Shown piece after piece: positions 9,650 through 18,442 of a stretch of 44,061 nt of DNA. This stretch comes from Symploca sp. SIO3C6. GTDB lineage: Bacteria; Cyanobacteriota; Cyanobacteriia; Cyanobacteriales; Coleofasciculaceae. The position numbers and the translations under genes were made by a program. The stretch's first letter is position 1; the number at the start of each line of letters is the position of its first letter. The notes below the pieces were generated by a model. That model was not told the origin of the DNA. It worked only from the letters and a program-made list of their open reading frames with translations, and did not search any database. The DNA lies in contig JAAHHJ010000011.1 in NCBI GenBank assembly GCA_010692425.1, forward strand, positions 1 to 44,061. The letters are read 5' to 3'.

Positions 9650-9893
9650 ATTTACTTACTTCGTAGTACCACTGGCGTTGAGGTTTGACCATCTTGACAA
9701 GCAAGAGGTGTAAATCAATCGCGGTGGGAAACTTGAGCTTGTCGTCAGGATTTGCTTGATTGTGAGCAAGCAGTTTTTTGGTTAGTGCTAGTCCCCAGTT
9801 CCATGCATGTCGTGCAGTACCCGCGTGTTTAGCTAAAGCTACTTTCAGCTTAGGAGATCTGATTCTTAACTCGGTTTTCAAGCCTAGTAACAT
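9650..9893 (-). pseudogene. tnpB: tnpB (IS200/IS605 OrfB) N-terminal remnant
   Basis: About 80 codons match the start of cyanobacterial TnpB proteins: ARHAWNWGLALTKKLL near residues 28-43, then WYYEVSKC near 75-82. After that Cys the similarity stops and the frame runs into the start region of the TPR gene. All catalytic RuvC-like and zinc-finger parts are missing, so this is a dead fragment. The open frame formally continues to 9549 inside the TPR gene, but that part is fortuitous. Confidence 0.75.
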
Positions 9894-10130
9894 TTATTAG
9901 CCGATGTGAGTGTTTGTTAGCAAATTGTTCACTGTTAATCAACCCCAGTCTGTCAGGTGTTGTTTGCCATTGGCATGGTAGCGCCAGCGCCAAGGACTAT
10001 CGCTTACCTTCTCCAGATTAATCAATATTGAGCCTAGTGTTCTAGTTATTACTCACCTTTGGTGGTTCGAGTCGAGAAACTCAGCAAAGCTAAGTACCTG
10101 CGACATTGATAAAGTTTACTGGTTGAGGCA

Positions 10131-10178
10131 GGGTGTAGGGTGTAGGGTGTAGGCAGGGTGTGGGGTGTAGGGTAACTT
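10131..10178. repeat. GGGTGTA short tandem repeat
   Basis: Imperfect tandem copies of GGGTGTA in the gap upstream of the IS630 remnant. The same motif recurs on the opposite strand at about 41208-41236. The surrounding sequence from 9894 to 10230 holds no recognisable gene. Confidence 0.7.
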
Positions 10179-10230
10179 TGACGGATTTCATCATTCTTTA
10201 CATAGATCCATTTATTTATGTCCGACTACT

Positions 10231-10470
10231 TAATTGCCAAATATAAAGCTAAGTGAGTTCGCACGCTCAGAGCGAGTCTTAAGCGTTGGTTGCATCAAAG
10301 AATTAAATGAACGATTGTGGGAAAAGACAGGCAGAGGCAGAAAACGAAAATGGCTATGTGAAGATCTAGAATTTTTGGAGTCCTGCCTAGAAAAAGAGCA
10401 ACGAAGCGATAATGCAGCACAATGATCACCAAAAAAATTAGTAGATGAAGGTCGTTTTTTCTATCGGTTT
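10231..10470 (+). pseudogene. IS630-family transposase fragment, copy 1
   Basis: The frame from 10234 encodes part of the N-terminal DNA-binding region of IS630-type transposases: ERLWEKTGRGRKRKW, then EDLEFLESCLEKEQR and NAAQ. A stop (TGA, 10423-10425) follows, after which SPKKLVDE continues the family pattern. No catalytic DDE part is left. The first 112 bp (10231-10342) are a direct repeat of 14291-14402, with 7 mismatches and no gaps. TTG is the only start available, so this is a relic rather than a small gene. Confidence 0.65.
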
Positions 10471-10524
10471 ACCCATGGTCAAGTTAGGGCTAGTATCCGT
10501 TTGACCTACGGACGCTTTGGATTA

Positions 10525-10633
10525 TATAGCAGTACGTATTAAGGTTAGGACAAGCTAAATCGCTAGAACTTTGTCAAATTCACCCCTTCTGCCTTGGAGC
10601 CTTCTGCCCTGGAGCCTTGCGCGTAGCGCTATA
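10525..10633. mobile_element. MITE, family A, copy 1 (TATAGC...GCTATA ends)
   Basis: A 109-bp non-coding unit that begins TATAGCAGTACG and ends CGTAGCGCTATA. A second copy (36009-36118) shares both ends and the first 40 or so bases almost exactly. The inner part has copies of a TTGGAGCC motif, two here and more in the other copy. The ends are imperfect inverted repeats in a TA context, as expected for MITEs mobilised by IS630/Tc1-type transposases. Confidence 0.7.
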
Positions 10634-10984
10634 AGAGGCAGACGCTCTCTGGCTGAATTGGACAGGTGCGATCACGCATATTGGGTCCCCGGAGGTCAAA
10701 CCAGGTAAACTGCAGCAAGTTTTCCAGGGCTGTGGTTTCTTCGATGGGCGTGTTGTAGAGATCTAGCCAGCTCAACTAGGCCAGAGCTTCAATGGCGAAA
10801 CATCACTCACCAGTGTGTTGAACAACAGGAGTTCTTCTAACGCTTAAAGGTTAGCCAGAGACGATACCTCCTCGACAAGATTGTTACCCAGCGATAGCGA
10901 TCGCAGTGCGCAAAGTTCAAGCCACCGACCCTGCTGAAGTTTTTGGCGACTAACGTTCTTCAAAAGTTGTGAAACGTCTGCCAT
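10634..10984 (-). pseudogene. Broken leucine-rich-repeat protein gene
   Basis: Read on the minus strand from ATG at 10984, the first 45 codons are open and end in an LRR unit (ALRSLSLGNNLVEEVSSLAN). A TAA then interrupts the frame. The frame resumes with ALEELLLFNTLVSDVSPLK, meets further stops, and after a frameshift continues with LDLYNTPIEETTALENL and FDLRGPNM. The pattern is of internalin-like LRR proteins. At least three lesions are visible, and a MITE abuts the 3' end. Function is lost. Confidence 0.7.
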
Positions 10985-11217
10985 ATTTTAAACTTATCCC
11001 TTCGGTTTGAGATCAGTATGGTTGGTCTACAGATTGTTCAGATATTATTTATAAATATAGATAATTACTGCAGCAACTTACTCACAAAATTACTCACAAA
11101 AATCAGCACCTGCCGCGATACGAGTGCTTTTTTTTGTCGGTAGTAATGAGAGTAATAGTAAGCATTGATTTATCTGTTTTTGAATCTATCTATGTTTGAA
11201 AATAGAAGGACACCATC

Positions 11218-11508
11218 ATGAATAAGACAAAGGCGAAACCATCCACAGGCGAAGGGTGGGCTGTTCATGTTTACGATAGCGATCGCCACCTGCGGTTTAC
11301 TCTAGAGCCTTCGCATATTTGGGCGTTCAGTTGGGGCATTGGGGTGAGTCTTCTAGTGGTCATTGTGTGGTCTGCGCTCCATAGCTCGTTCCATAGCTTC
11401 TCAAGCAATACCAATCATTTAACAAACTTTTCACCAACTCCTGAAACCAGCTCTAGAGAAGACTTAAGCACTGAGCCTGCCAGTTCATTCCCCTTCGGGA
11501 TAGATTGA
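11218..11508 (+). CDS. Small single-pass membrane protein, unknown
   Basis: A 96-residue protein I do not recognise. Residues about 35-55 form one hydrophobic helix (WGIGVSLLVVIVWSALHSS). The first 30 residues are polar, with GWAVHVYDSDRHLRFTLEPSH, and the tail is Ser/Thr/Glu-rich. An AGAAGGA-type ribosome-binding site lies just upstream of the ATG, and a HIP1 octamer lies in the coding sequence, which supports a resident cyanobacterial gene. Neighbours are IS relics, so context gives no clue to the job. Confidence 0.6.
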   Translation: MNKTKAKPSTGEGWAVHVYDSDRHLRFTLEPSHIWAFSWGIGVSLLVVIVWSALHSSFHSFSSNTNHLTNFSPTPETSSREDLSTEPASSFPFGID

Positions 11509-11870
11509 CTATTGGTCACATTTAGATATGATTCGAGCTTAAGTCATAAGCCTAGATTATCAATGGGATAGAATAATACGTCTCAAATTCTTGGAATTTG
11601 GTAAGCTTTTGCGCAGCTAATGGGATAGAGTTAAATCTAGTGAGAGTTAACTCTTAGTTAACAATTTACGTGACAACGGGATACTTTTAAGTATGATGCG
11701 CTTAAGTCAAACTCAATTGAGCCAGTCTCTGGTATCATACAGTTCATCTGGACTTAAAGAGCACAAAACCCTGATTAATTTCAATGTTTATTGGGCTATG
11801 CCCTCTTGATGGGTTGGCGCTTGGCTAAACATTTTCTGTAACATCAAACATTTTTCAATACTGGTATCGA
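11509..11870. other. Intergenic stretch upstream of tnpB relic
   Basis: A gap of 362 bp. The last 70 bp or so (GGGCTATGCCC...GGTTGGCGCTTGG) look like the left-end leader that precedes tnpB genes in IS200/IS605-type elements, but I cannot fix the boundary. Nothing else recognised. Confidence 0.4.
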
Positions 11871-12284
11871 ATGCAAAAAGTCATTAAAACCCAGTTAAAA
11901 CTGAATAACAAACAAAAAATTTTGATGGTTCAAAACGCAGGATATTCTCGTTGGGTATCGAATTGGGTTTTAAGAATGTGGAGTGAAGCGACCCGAGTTG
12001 GGTTGAAACCTTCGGCTAACAAATTGAAAAAATTTTACACGAATCACGTCAAGCCTTACCATCCCTGGCAATCTCAACTCAGTTCTAGGGTTGATCAATT
12101 TGCCTTGATGCATTTAGGGGAAGCATTTACTCGCTTTTTTCAAGGTGTGGCTAAACATCCTAAATTCAATAAAAAAGGACATCATGACAGCTTTACCTTA
12201 GATCATTGTGGCAAGGCAATGACCTTTTCGGGTAAGCGGCTCAAACTGCCTTTCATTGGAATTGTTAGTACTTATAAAATCTGA
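11871..12284 (+). pseudogene. tnpB: tnpB N-terminal fragment truncated at the sbtA junction
   Basis: About 135 codons of the start of a TnpB protein, different in sequence from the remnant at 9650-9893. It begins MQKVIKTQLKLNNKQ, has YSRWVSNWVL near residue 25 and AFTRFFQGVAKHPKFNKKG near residue 85, and ends in the beta-strand segment LKLPFIGIVST, where similarity stops. Full TnpB is about 400 residues, so RuvC and zinc-finger parts are missing. The break falls at about 12280, immediately before the sbtA ribosome-binding site. It marks one edge of the imported segment. Confidence 0.75.
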
Positions 12285-12303
12285 TTCAAGGAGGAATTAC
12301 AAC

Positions 12304-13422
12304 ATGGATTTTTTGTCCGATTTCTTGACGCTCTTCCTGGGGAAGTTGCAGTCCCCGACACTCGGCTTTCTGATTGGTGGTATGGTCGTTGCCGCCGTCA
12401 ATAGCAGACTGCAAATTCCAGATGCGATCTATAAGTTCATCGTCTTCATGCTGCTCATAAAAGTCGGTCTGAGCGGCGGCATTGCGATCCGCAATGCCAA
12501 TCTGGTGGAGATGCTGTTGCCTGCAGTGTTCGCTGTGGCAATGGGGCTCCTTATCGTATTCATCGGGCGCTACACGCTGGCTAAGCTGCCGAACGTCAAA
12601 ACCATTGATGCCATTGCAACCGCAGGCTTGTTCGGTGCCGTGAGTGGCTCTACCCTCGCCGCCGGCCTGACGATAATGGAAACGGAAGGGATAGAATACG
12701 AGGCCTGGGCCGCTGCACTCTATCCCTTCATGGACATCCCAGCGCTCGTGACGGCAATCGTCTTAGCCAGCGTTTATACCAAAAAGCAGCGCGACAAGTA
12801 TCTCAGAAAGGAGGAGGAGTATCTCAGCAAGCAGCCCGTTGCCGTAGGCGGGTATTCCAGCGGGCAGGGCATTACCGCAGGTGGGTATCCCAGAGAGCAG
12901 CACCTTCCTGGAGGCGAGCGGGTCAAGATCTGGCCCATCATCCAGGAAAGCCTCCAGGGCTCTGCCCTATCGGCACTGCTGCTCGGACTGGCTCTAGGCA
13001 TGCTAACCCGGCCGGAAAGTGTCTTTGAGAGCTTCTACGAGCCCCTCTTCCGAGGCCTGCTTTCGATACTAATGCTGGTAATGGGTATGGAGGCCACGGC
13101 AAGGCTTGGCGAGCTGCGCAAGGTGGGCCAGTGGTACGCTCTATATGCCTTCGTGGCGCCGCTGCTGCATGGGTTCATCGCTTTTGGTCTCGGCATGATT
13201 GCCCATGTCATCACGGGATTCAGCCTTGGCGGCGTCGTGATCCTGGCCGTCATCGCCTCCTCCAGTTCAGACATATCAGGGCCGCCCACTTTACGAGCCG
13301 GAATCCCGTCGGCCAATCCCTCCGCCTATATCGGCTCGTCTACAGCAGTCGGCACGCCGGTTGCGCTTGCCTTGGGAATACCGCTCTACATCGGGCTTGC
13401 CCAGGCGCTGATGGGCAACTGA
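12304..13422 (+). CDS. sbtA: Sodium-dependent bicarbonate permease SbtA
   Basis: A 372-residue inner-membrane transporter with about ten hydrophobic helices in two halves. It is the high-affinity Na+/HCO3- symporter of the CO2-concentrating mechanism. Family features: an N-terminal half with LLIKVGLSGGIAI, GLFGAVSGSTLAAGLTIME and YPFMDIPALVTAIVLAS; a cytoplasmic linker (about 160-212); and a C-terminal half with LVMGMEATARLGEL and SSSSDISGPPTLRAGIPSAN. I chose the ATG at 12304 because an AAGGAGG site (12288-12294) sits 9 bp upstream; a longer frame from 12256 adds tnpB-derived residues. Codons are strongly G/C-ending (65% G+C in 13201-13260 by hand count, against 35% in 15601-15660) and no HIP1 octamer occurs. 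Both suggest acquisition from another lineage. sbtB follows. Confidence 0.95.
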   Translation: MDFLSDFLTLFLGKLQSPTLGFLIGGMVVAAVNSRLQIPDAIYKFIVFMLLIKVGLSGGIAIRNANLVEMLLPAVFAVAMGLLIVFIGRYTLAKLPNVKTIDAIATAGLFGAVSGSTLAAGLTIMETEGIEYEAWAAALYPFMDIPALVTAIVLASVYTKKQRDKYLRKEEEYLSKQPVAVGGYSSGQGITAGGYPREQHLPGGERVKIWPIIQESLQGSALSALLLGLALGMLTRPESVFESFYEPLFRGLLSILMLVMGMEATARLGELRKVGQWYALYAFVAPLLHGFIAFGLGMIAHVITGFSLGGVVILAVIASSSSDISGPPTLRAGIPSANPSAYIGSSTAVGTPVALALGIPLYIGLAQALMGN

Positions 13423-13529
13423 TCCCAAACGGGTCGCGGCCTGCCAGTGTTTTCCTGCCCGAGACCAAGGCTGTGGCTAGATCAGCCTGATAGTGCGCAG
13501 TGCTGCCGTTTTCCTGAGTTTCTATGTAG

Positions 13530-13880
<351 letters not shown>

Positions 13881-13900
13881 CTCAAAACCAAGCTGATCAA

Positions 13901-13936
13901 ACCAAAAAAGCCGGGGCATGACCCTGGCTTTTTGGT
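13901..13936 (+). terminator. Rho-independent terminator of sbtAB
   Basis: An inverted repeat about 20 bp after the sbtB stop. Arms are 13901-13916 and 13922-13936, with a CATGA loop; they pair through ACC, an A/T tract and GCC-GGG, with one bulged A and one G-T pair. The T-run lies in the 3' arm. It is GC-rich like the genes and probably came with them. Confidence 0.8.
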
Positions 13937-14126
13937 TGCCGTGTTTCGTGCCCGCGGGACGTTGACGCCGGCGAAGAAGTCATTGGCCCAGACCTATAGG
14001 CCGCGCGGCTGTTGAATGGAGACGACGTAGACCTTGACACGAGTCGACGAATGGAATACTATCGCGTTTGTATATACGTTGCCTAATAGCGCTTGCCATA
14101 ATGAGTACGTTAGCACCATACCATCG
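13937..14126. other. GC-rich tail of imported segment
   Basis: No gene recognised. G+C stays high to about 14060 (for example GCCCGCGGGACGTTGACG) and then falls to the local level, which marks the likely right edge of the imported sbtAB segment. Confidence 0.5.
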
Positions 14127-14431
14127 ATGAGTCAAGAGGAGACGCACTGATAGAGGAAGACACAGAGCTTCTAGAGTTCCAGAAAGTTGTAGGAATCCCT
14201 CAAAGAGTCACAGAAAGATCCGAAATGGTTCGACTCAATGATCACCGATGGTTGGTAGAAGCCATTAGCCCTTATGGCTAGCAGCAAAGCTAATCGCCAA
14301 ATATAAAGCTAAGTGAACTCACACGCTCAGAGCGAGTCTTAAGCTTTGGTTGCATCAAGGAATTAAATGAACGATTGTGGGAAAAGATAGGCAGAGGCAG
14401 AAGGGGAGTGCAGAAGTTGAGTTCGATGTAA
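14127..14431 (+). pseudogene. IS630-family transposase fragment, copy 2
   Basis: The frame from 14150 gives LLEFQKVVGIPQRVTERSE and MVRLNDHRWLVEAISPY, the N-terminal helix-turn-helix of IS630-type transposases. It then meets TAG (14279) and TAA (14291), and continues in the same frame with NIKLSELTRSERV and ERLWEKIGRGR before ending at TAA 14429-14431. An ATG at 14127 lies in another frame, so a frameshift is also present. Residues after the HTH are lost. Its 14291-14402 part repeats copy 1 at 10231-10342. Confidence 0.68.
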
Positions 14432-14498
14432 GTTGTCCCTTTCATCGGGTTAAATAAATTATTGATATCCTGGTTTTTTCTTAGTATTGGGCAATAGT

Positions 14499-14615
14499 TA
14501 TAGCGTTTTCCAAGCTAGTGAGGTACGAAGTTTTTTAGTTTTAGATCACAGTAACTTTGACAACAGACAAGAAGGAATAAATTGGAGTGTACCTCACAAG
14601 ACTAAGAAATGCTAT
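14499..14615. mobile_element. MITE, family B, with both ends
   Basis: A 117-bp unit with imperfect inverted ends: TATAGCGTTTTCC...GTGAGGTAC on the left and GTACCTCAC...AAATGCTAT on the right. Both arms share the ATAGC outer and TGAGGTAC inner motifs. Solo versions of one end occur at about 35611-35643 and 42989-43020. No coding content. Confidence 0.6.
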
Positions 14616-14783
14616 CTCTATTAGAAAAAGAAAACAAATAGCTCTGCAAAAAATCCTTGAAATTTGCGTATATGTTACGCAAGTAGCTATTTTATATTTA
14701 ATTATGCCTACCTACTTATAAGCTGCCGTGATGGCTACTCTAGTGTTGGGATAGCTTATGTTCGAGTGAGTAGACTGCTTTTA

Positions 14784-14963
14784 ATGAATCCAATTTTTCA
14801 GATAAATAGTAGTTATTTAGAAGTGTCAGCATTAAAGCCAAATTCCGATGTTGTTGAAGTCTTTGTAATTTCTGGAGAAGATTATGATTCCAGCTGTTCA
14901 GAAGTAGTCTTATATAATCTAAAAACTGGAAAAATTAAGAAAGTATTGAAAGAAGAATACTAG
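14784..14963 (+). CDS. Small hypothetical protein (uncertain)
   Basis: About 59 residues from ATG 14784, starting MNPIFQINSSYLEVSA and ending LKTGKIKKVLKEEY. I do not recognise it. The tail reads like a beta-strand/turn protein end. An upstream extension to 14664 crosses MITE-flanking sequence and is less likely. There is no convincing ribosome-binding site. It could be the 3' end of a decayed gene. Confidence 0.35.
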   Translation: MNPIFQINSSYLEVSALKPNSDVVEVFVISGEDYDSSCSEVVLYNLKTGKIKKVLKEEY

Positions 14964-15124
14964 AGGATAATTACTTAAAAAATCAAGTATTTCTATTTTC
15001 CGGGTTTCATAATTTAACTGATACTTATCTTTCTCATGTTTCAATGTTAGTTGCAATGAACCATGAACCATGAACCATGAACAACAAATACCTGTTATTA
15101 TTTAAGTAGGGGGTATTTTAACTC

Positions 15125-16663
15125 ATGGATTTAATTTTTCTAATTGAGCAAATGAAACAACCGGGGTTTTATCCCCACCCGGTTCAAGAACCCATCGAAC
15201 TCATTCAAACCCACATTTCCTATGTCTTTCTCACAGGGGATTACGTTTATAAAATAAAAAAACCAGTCAACCTGGGTTTCTTAGACTTCTCAACCTTGGA
15301 ACGTCGGCAGCATTTCTGCTGGGAAGAACTACACATGAATAAGCCCAATGCGCCTGAGATTTACCTGGAAGTCTTGCCCATTAGTCAAATTGGAAATAAC
15401 TTCATCCTTGGTGGTAATGGTCAGATTTTAGAATATACTCTCAAAATGCGCCAATTTCCCCAAGAAACGCTGTTAATTGAGATGTTTGAACAAGGCAAAC
15501 TCCAAGAATCTCATCTGGAAGAATTGGGAACAGTTGTTGCCCATTTCCATGCCCAAGCACAAACTAATGATTACATCCGCCGTTTTGGGAGACCTGCCAA
15601 AATTCGTGAGTCAATTGACAACAATTATCGCCAAACACAAAAATACATTAGTGGACCTCAAACTTCACAGCAGTATGAAGAAACTAAAGAATATACCGAT
15701 ACTTTCTTTGCTCAAAATCAGGAGTTATTAACCCAACGCCTTCAAAATAATCGAATAAAAGAGTGTCATGGAGATTTACACCTAAGAAATATTTGCTTCT
15801 GGCATGACAAAATCCAACTATTTGACCGCATTGAATTTAATGAACAGTTTCGCTTTGTTGATGTAATCTACGATATCGCCTTTACAGTCATGGATTTGGA
15901 GGTAAGAGGCGCTAAAGAACTAGCTAATGCCTTTTTAAATACCTATTTAGAGCAAACTGGAGACTGGGAAGGTTTACAAGTATTGCCCTTGTACTTGAGT
16001 CGGCAGGCCTATGTTCGAGCCAAGGTAAATTCTTTTTTGTTAGATGACCCTAATATCCCAGAGGCAGCAGAGCAAAAGGTTCAAGCAACAGCATCAGACT
16101 ATTACCGACTAGCATGGGAGTATACCAAATCCCGAAAGGGACGCTTGATTTTAACTTCAGGCTTATCTGGCTCTGGTAAAACAACAGTAGCTAGATACCT
16201 AGCGCGGCATTTAGGAGCAATTCACCTGCGCTCAGACGTCGTGCGCAAACACCTAGCAGGTATTTCTTTAGAACAAAGGGGTGGGGACGAAATTTATACC
16301 CCAGCAATGACTCAAAAGACATATCAGCGCTTATTAAAACTTGGTCTCAAGCTAGCAAATCTTGGCTACCCAGTAATTTTGGACGCAAAATATGACAAAC
16401 TTGCATTAAGGGGAGAAGTGATTTCCCAAGCCAACAGCTACCAGTTACCATTACAAATTATCTACTGTATAGCCCCAGAATCAGTTTTGCGCGATCGCCT
16501 TTTATCACGCACTAACGATGTCTCTGATGCTACAGCAGATTTGATTGAGCAACAACAAGCAGCAGCTGAAAACTTCACAGATGCTGAAAAACCTCTAGTA
16601 ATTAACTTGGATACAACTCAAGAATGGAAATCACAGCTTCTAAGATTTATAGTTCATTGTTGA
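15125..16663 (+). CDS. Aminoglycoside phosphotransferase-like / P-loop ATPase fusion protein
   Basis: A 512-residue two-domain protein. The N-terminal half (about 20-310) is a COG2187-type kinase-fold domain with the catalytic-loop signature ECHGDLHLRN at 213-222 and FDRIEFNE at 233-240. The C-terminal part (about 338-512) is a COG0645-type P-loop kinase with Walker A GLSGSGKTT at 346-354 and a LRSDVVRKHLAG segment. The fusion is widespread in bacteria and its substrate is unknown; the aminoglycoside name reflects fold only. An antibiotic-resistance role should not be assumed. It is preceded by tandem GAACCAT repeats at about 15058-15082. Confidence 0.88.
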   Translation: MDLIFLIEQMKQPGFYPHPVQEPIELIQTHISYVFLTGDYVYKIKKPVNLGFLDFSTLERRQHFCWEELHMNKPNAPEIYLEVLPISQIGNNFILGGNGQILEYTLKMRQFPQETLLIEMFEQGKLQESHLEELGTVVAHFHAQAQTNDYIRRFGRPAKIRESIDNNYRQTQKYISGPQTSQQYEETKEYTDTFFAQNQELLTQRLQNNRIKECHGDLHLRNICFWHDKIQLFDRIEFNEQFRFVDVIYDIAFTVMDLEVRGAKELANAFLNTYLEQTGDWEGLQVLPLYLSRQAYVRAKVNSFLLDDPNIPEAAEQKVQATASDYYRLAWEYTKSRKGRLILTSGLSGSGKTTVARYLARHLGAIHLRSDVVRKHLAGISLEQRGGDEIYTPAMTQKTYQRLLKLGLKLANLGYPVILDAKYDKLALRGEVISQANSYQLPLQIIYCIAPESVLRDRLLSRTNDVSDATADLIEQQQAAAENFTDAEKPLVINLDTTQEWKSQLLRFIVHC

Positions 16664-16765
16664 TGGTTCATTGGTCTATAAGCCATTAACCATAAACCGA
16701 GTATTGGCAAGCCCTAAAGCTCCCCGTAAGATAAAAACAACTTTAGATCATAAGAATGTACAATT

Positions 16766-17104
16766 ATGGCAGCAAACAAAGATAGTTCCTCAGAAGGATT
16801 TGCCACAGCCCTACAGCTTTGGCTATTTTTTCTATTTAGCTTTTTATTTCTGGGGTATCCCGTTGAATTAAGTATTTTGCTTGGTGCTATTGGGGGAGCA
16901 ACTGGTGGCTTTATAGTTAGCTGGTGGAATAGCAAAGATGCATCTGCTCCTTCAACGCCAGTTGAGGATGATCAAGAGCAACAGGAGGAAAGATCTTCTT
17001 CTTCAATGAGTGGGTTGCGTCTAGCTAAACAAAGGAGAGATGCTAAAAAGCTGAGACGTTCAAGAAGTCTGGCAACAACTTTTAGTAGTTTGTTGAAAAG
17101 GTAA
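16766..17104 (+). CDS. Conserved-looking membrane protein with basic tail
   Basis: A 112-residue protein. Residues about 12-52 form two closely spaced hydrophobic helices (LWLFFLFSFLFLGYPVELSI and ILLGAIGGATGGFIVSWW). Residues 58-75 are acidic, and the tail is rich in Arg/Lys and Ser (AKQRRDAKKLRRSRS). I do not know the family. An ATG with little Shine-Dalgarno signal starts it. It is followed by a 140-bp gap carrying GGGGAGAT repeats and then the YdcF gene on the same strand. Confidence 0.6.
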   Translation: MAANKDSSSEGFATALQLWLFFLFSFLFLGYPVELSILLGAIGGATGGFIVSWWNSKDASAPSTPVEDDQEQQEERSSSSMSGLRLAKQRRDAKKLRRSRSLATTFSSLLKR

Positions 17105-17152
17105 CATGGTTAAGGAGGACTTCCCAATAAATAATATCCAATCAAGCAGGTA

Positions 17153-17204
17153 GAGACGGGGAGATGGGGAGACGGGGAGATGGGGAGATGGGGAGATGGG
17201 GAGG
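17153..17204. repeat. GGGGAGAT/C short tandem repeat
   Basis: About six imperfect copies of the octamer GGGGAGAT (GGGGAGAC variants) between the membrane-protein gene and the YdcF gene. A short antisense relative occurs at about 210-228. It is too regular and spacer-free to be a CRISPR. Confidence 0.85.
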
Positions 17205-17247
17205 AGAATCTTTAACGTCGTGTTTCTAAGTCTATTGGATAAACTCC

Positions 17248-18039
17248 ATGTTTTTATTCCTCTCCAAGCTGCTACCGCTATTTTTGTATCCTCTGGGAAT
17301 AGCTTGTATACTTCTGGTTGTGGCTTTAGTAATGTCATGGAAACCCTCTCGCTGGGTATCGCTGCCAGTAGCTTTGGCGCTGATTGTGCTGTTGCTTGGT
17401 AGTAATGGTTGGGTAGCAAACAACTTAGTGCGATCATTAGAGCAGCAACACATTCTGCAGACAGAATTACCGACAGCAGAAGCAATTGTGATTTTAGGAG
17501 GCGCAACTAAATCAGCTGTGCCGCCGCGCCCAGCAGTGGATTTGAAAGAACAAGGGGATCGTGTACTTTATGGTGCTAAACTCTACCGTGAAGGGAAGGC
17601 TCCTCTAGTAATTCCAGCTGGTGGGCGCATTGATTGGTATGGTGGAGGTTCTTCGGAGTCAGAGGATATGACTCAACTTCTGGAATTTTTTGGCGTGCCT
17701 GCGGCTGCAATTTTACAAGAGCCAAAGTCTCTAAATACCTACCAAAACGCCGTCAATGTGCGGCAAATTTTACAGGAGCAAGGTATAAACAGGGTGTTGC
17801 TGGTAACTTCAGCAATGCACATGCCGCGAGCAATCAGAATTTTTCAGCGTCAGGGCATTGAAGCTATACCAGCACCTACAGATTTTTTAGTCACATCCCA
17901 AGAAATGGAGGAACTTAATAGTAGTCCCCAAGCTACAGCACTTAGTTTGCTTCCAGATGCTGAGCAATTAGAACAGACTACGAAGTCTCTTAAAGAGTAC
18001 TTGGGAATGTTCGTTTATTACCTTAGGGGCTGGCTTTGA
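17248..18039 (+). CDS. YdcF/ElyC family (DUF218) envelope protein
   Basis: A 263-residue protein. Two N-terminal transmembrane segments (about 5-27 and 34-56) precede a DUF218 domain (about 80-235). The core strand AEAIVILGGAT, the acidic GGGSSESEDM region and the VLLVTSAMHMPRA motif are family signatures. Members such as ElyC/SanA affect cell-envelope integrity and peptidoglycan or polysaccharide steps in other bacteria; the exact reaction is not known. Start chosen at ATG 17248, where the first helix begins. Confidence 0.87.
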   Translation: MFLFLSKLLPLFLYPLGIACILLVVALVMSWKPSRWVSLPVALALIVLLLGSNGWVANNLVRSLEQQHILQTELPTAEAIVILGGATKSAVPPRPAVDLKEQGDRVLYGAKLYREGKAPLVIPAGGRIDWYGGGSSESEDMTQLLEFFGVPAAAILQEPKSLNTYQNAVNVRQILQEQGINRVLLVTSAMHMPRAIRIFQRQGIEAIPAPTDFLVTSQEMEELNSSPQATALSLLPDAEQLEQTTKSLKEYLGMFVYYLRGWL

Positions 18040-18128
18040 ACTAATTAGTTCCTTATGGAAGGATGGACGAGGCTACAGCAATCTATGCTAACTCGTTCAC
18101 AAACTGAAGGCGTTAACTTTCCACCTCT

Positions 18129-18350
18129 TTAGAGGATGTCTAGCTCGTCCTCACGGAAGTGAGAGCGAAATTTTTTCTCAAACCTTACTTGTATTGGTAG
18201 ATTAGCACTCACTGGCCTACCTTTCCACTCGGTAACGATCGCACTAACTTCTCCTTCTTGCCCTTTGAGGTCAAAAGGCTGATTTTTATGTTCAGGGTGG
18301 TGGTAAACCATTACAGAATTCTTAACTCGGACGCGATCGCCAACTTTCAT
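18129..18350 (-). CDS. ftrV: Ferredoxin-thioredoxin reductase variable chain
   Basis: A 73-residue SH3-like protein. MKVGDRVRVKNSVMVYHHPE, FDLKGQEGEV, and WKGRPVSANLPIQVRFE match the variable subunit of ferredoxin-thioredoxin reductase, which pairs with the catalytic Fe-S chain (FtrC) to pass light-driven electrons from ferredoxin to thioredoxins. The length is typical for cyanobacteria. ftrC is not in the window, as usual for this lineage, where the two subunits are often unlinked. This is strong evidence that the host is an oxygenic phototroph. Confidence 0.95.
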   Translation of the reverse strand: MKVGDRVRVKNSVMVYHHPEHKNQPFDLKGQEGEVSAIVTEWKGRPVSANLPIQVRFEKKFRSHFREDELDIL

Positions 18351-18442
18351 ATATGAAGCTCTTGTTCTCTATAATCTCAAGCTTAAATTAGACTGGAACT
18401 ATACCCAGGCAACTCTATACATTTTTGCACAGCTTGAACCTC

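Noticed and set aside
12256-12303. N-terminal extension of SbtA
   Set aside because: The extra codons are tnpB-derived and lie before the AAGGAGG site at 12288-12294; ATG 12304 has ideal spacing.
13131-13490. 119-codon frame inside and beyond sbtA
   Set aside because: A by-product of GC-rich sequence in another frame of a well-supported gene; the same applies to minus-strand frames at 12774-13001, 13035-13316 and 13482-13919.
15125-16663. Aminoglycoside resistance gene
   Set aside because: The kinase-fold half belongs to a widespread fusion family (COG2187 with COG0645), not to known resistance enzymes.
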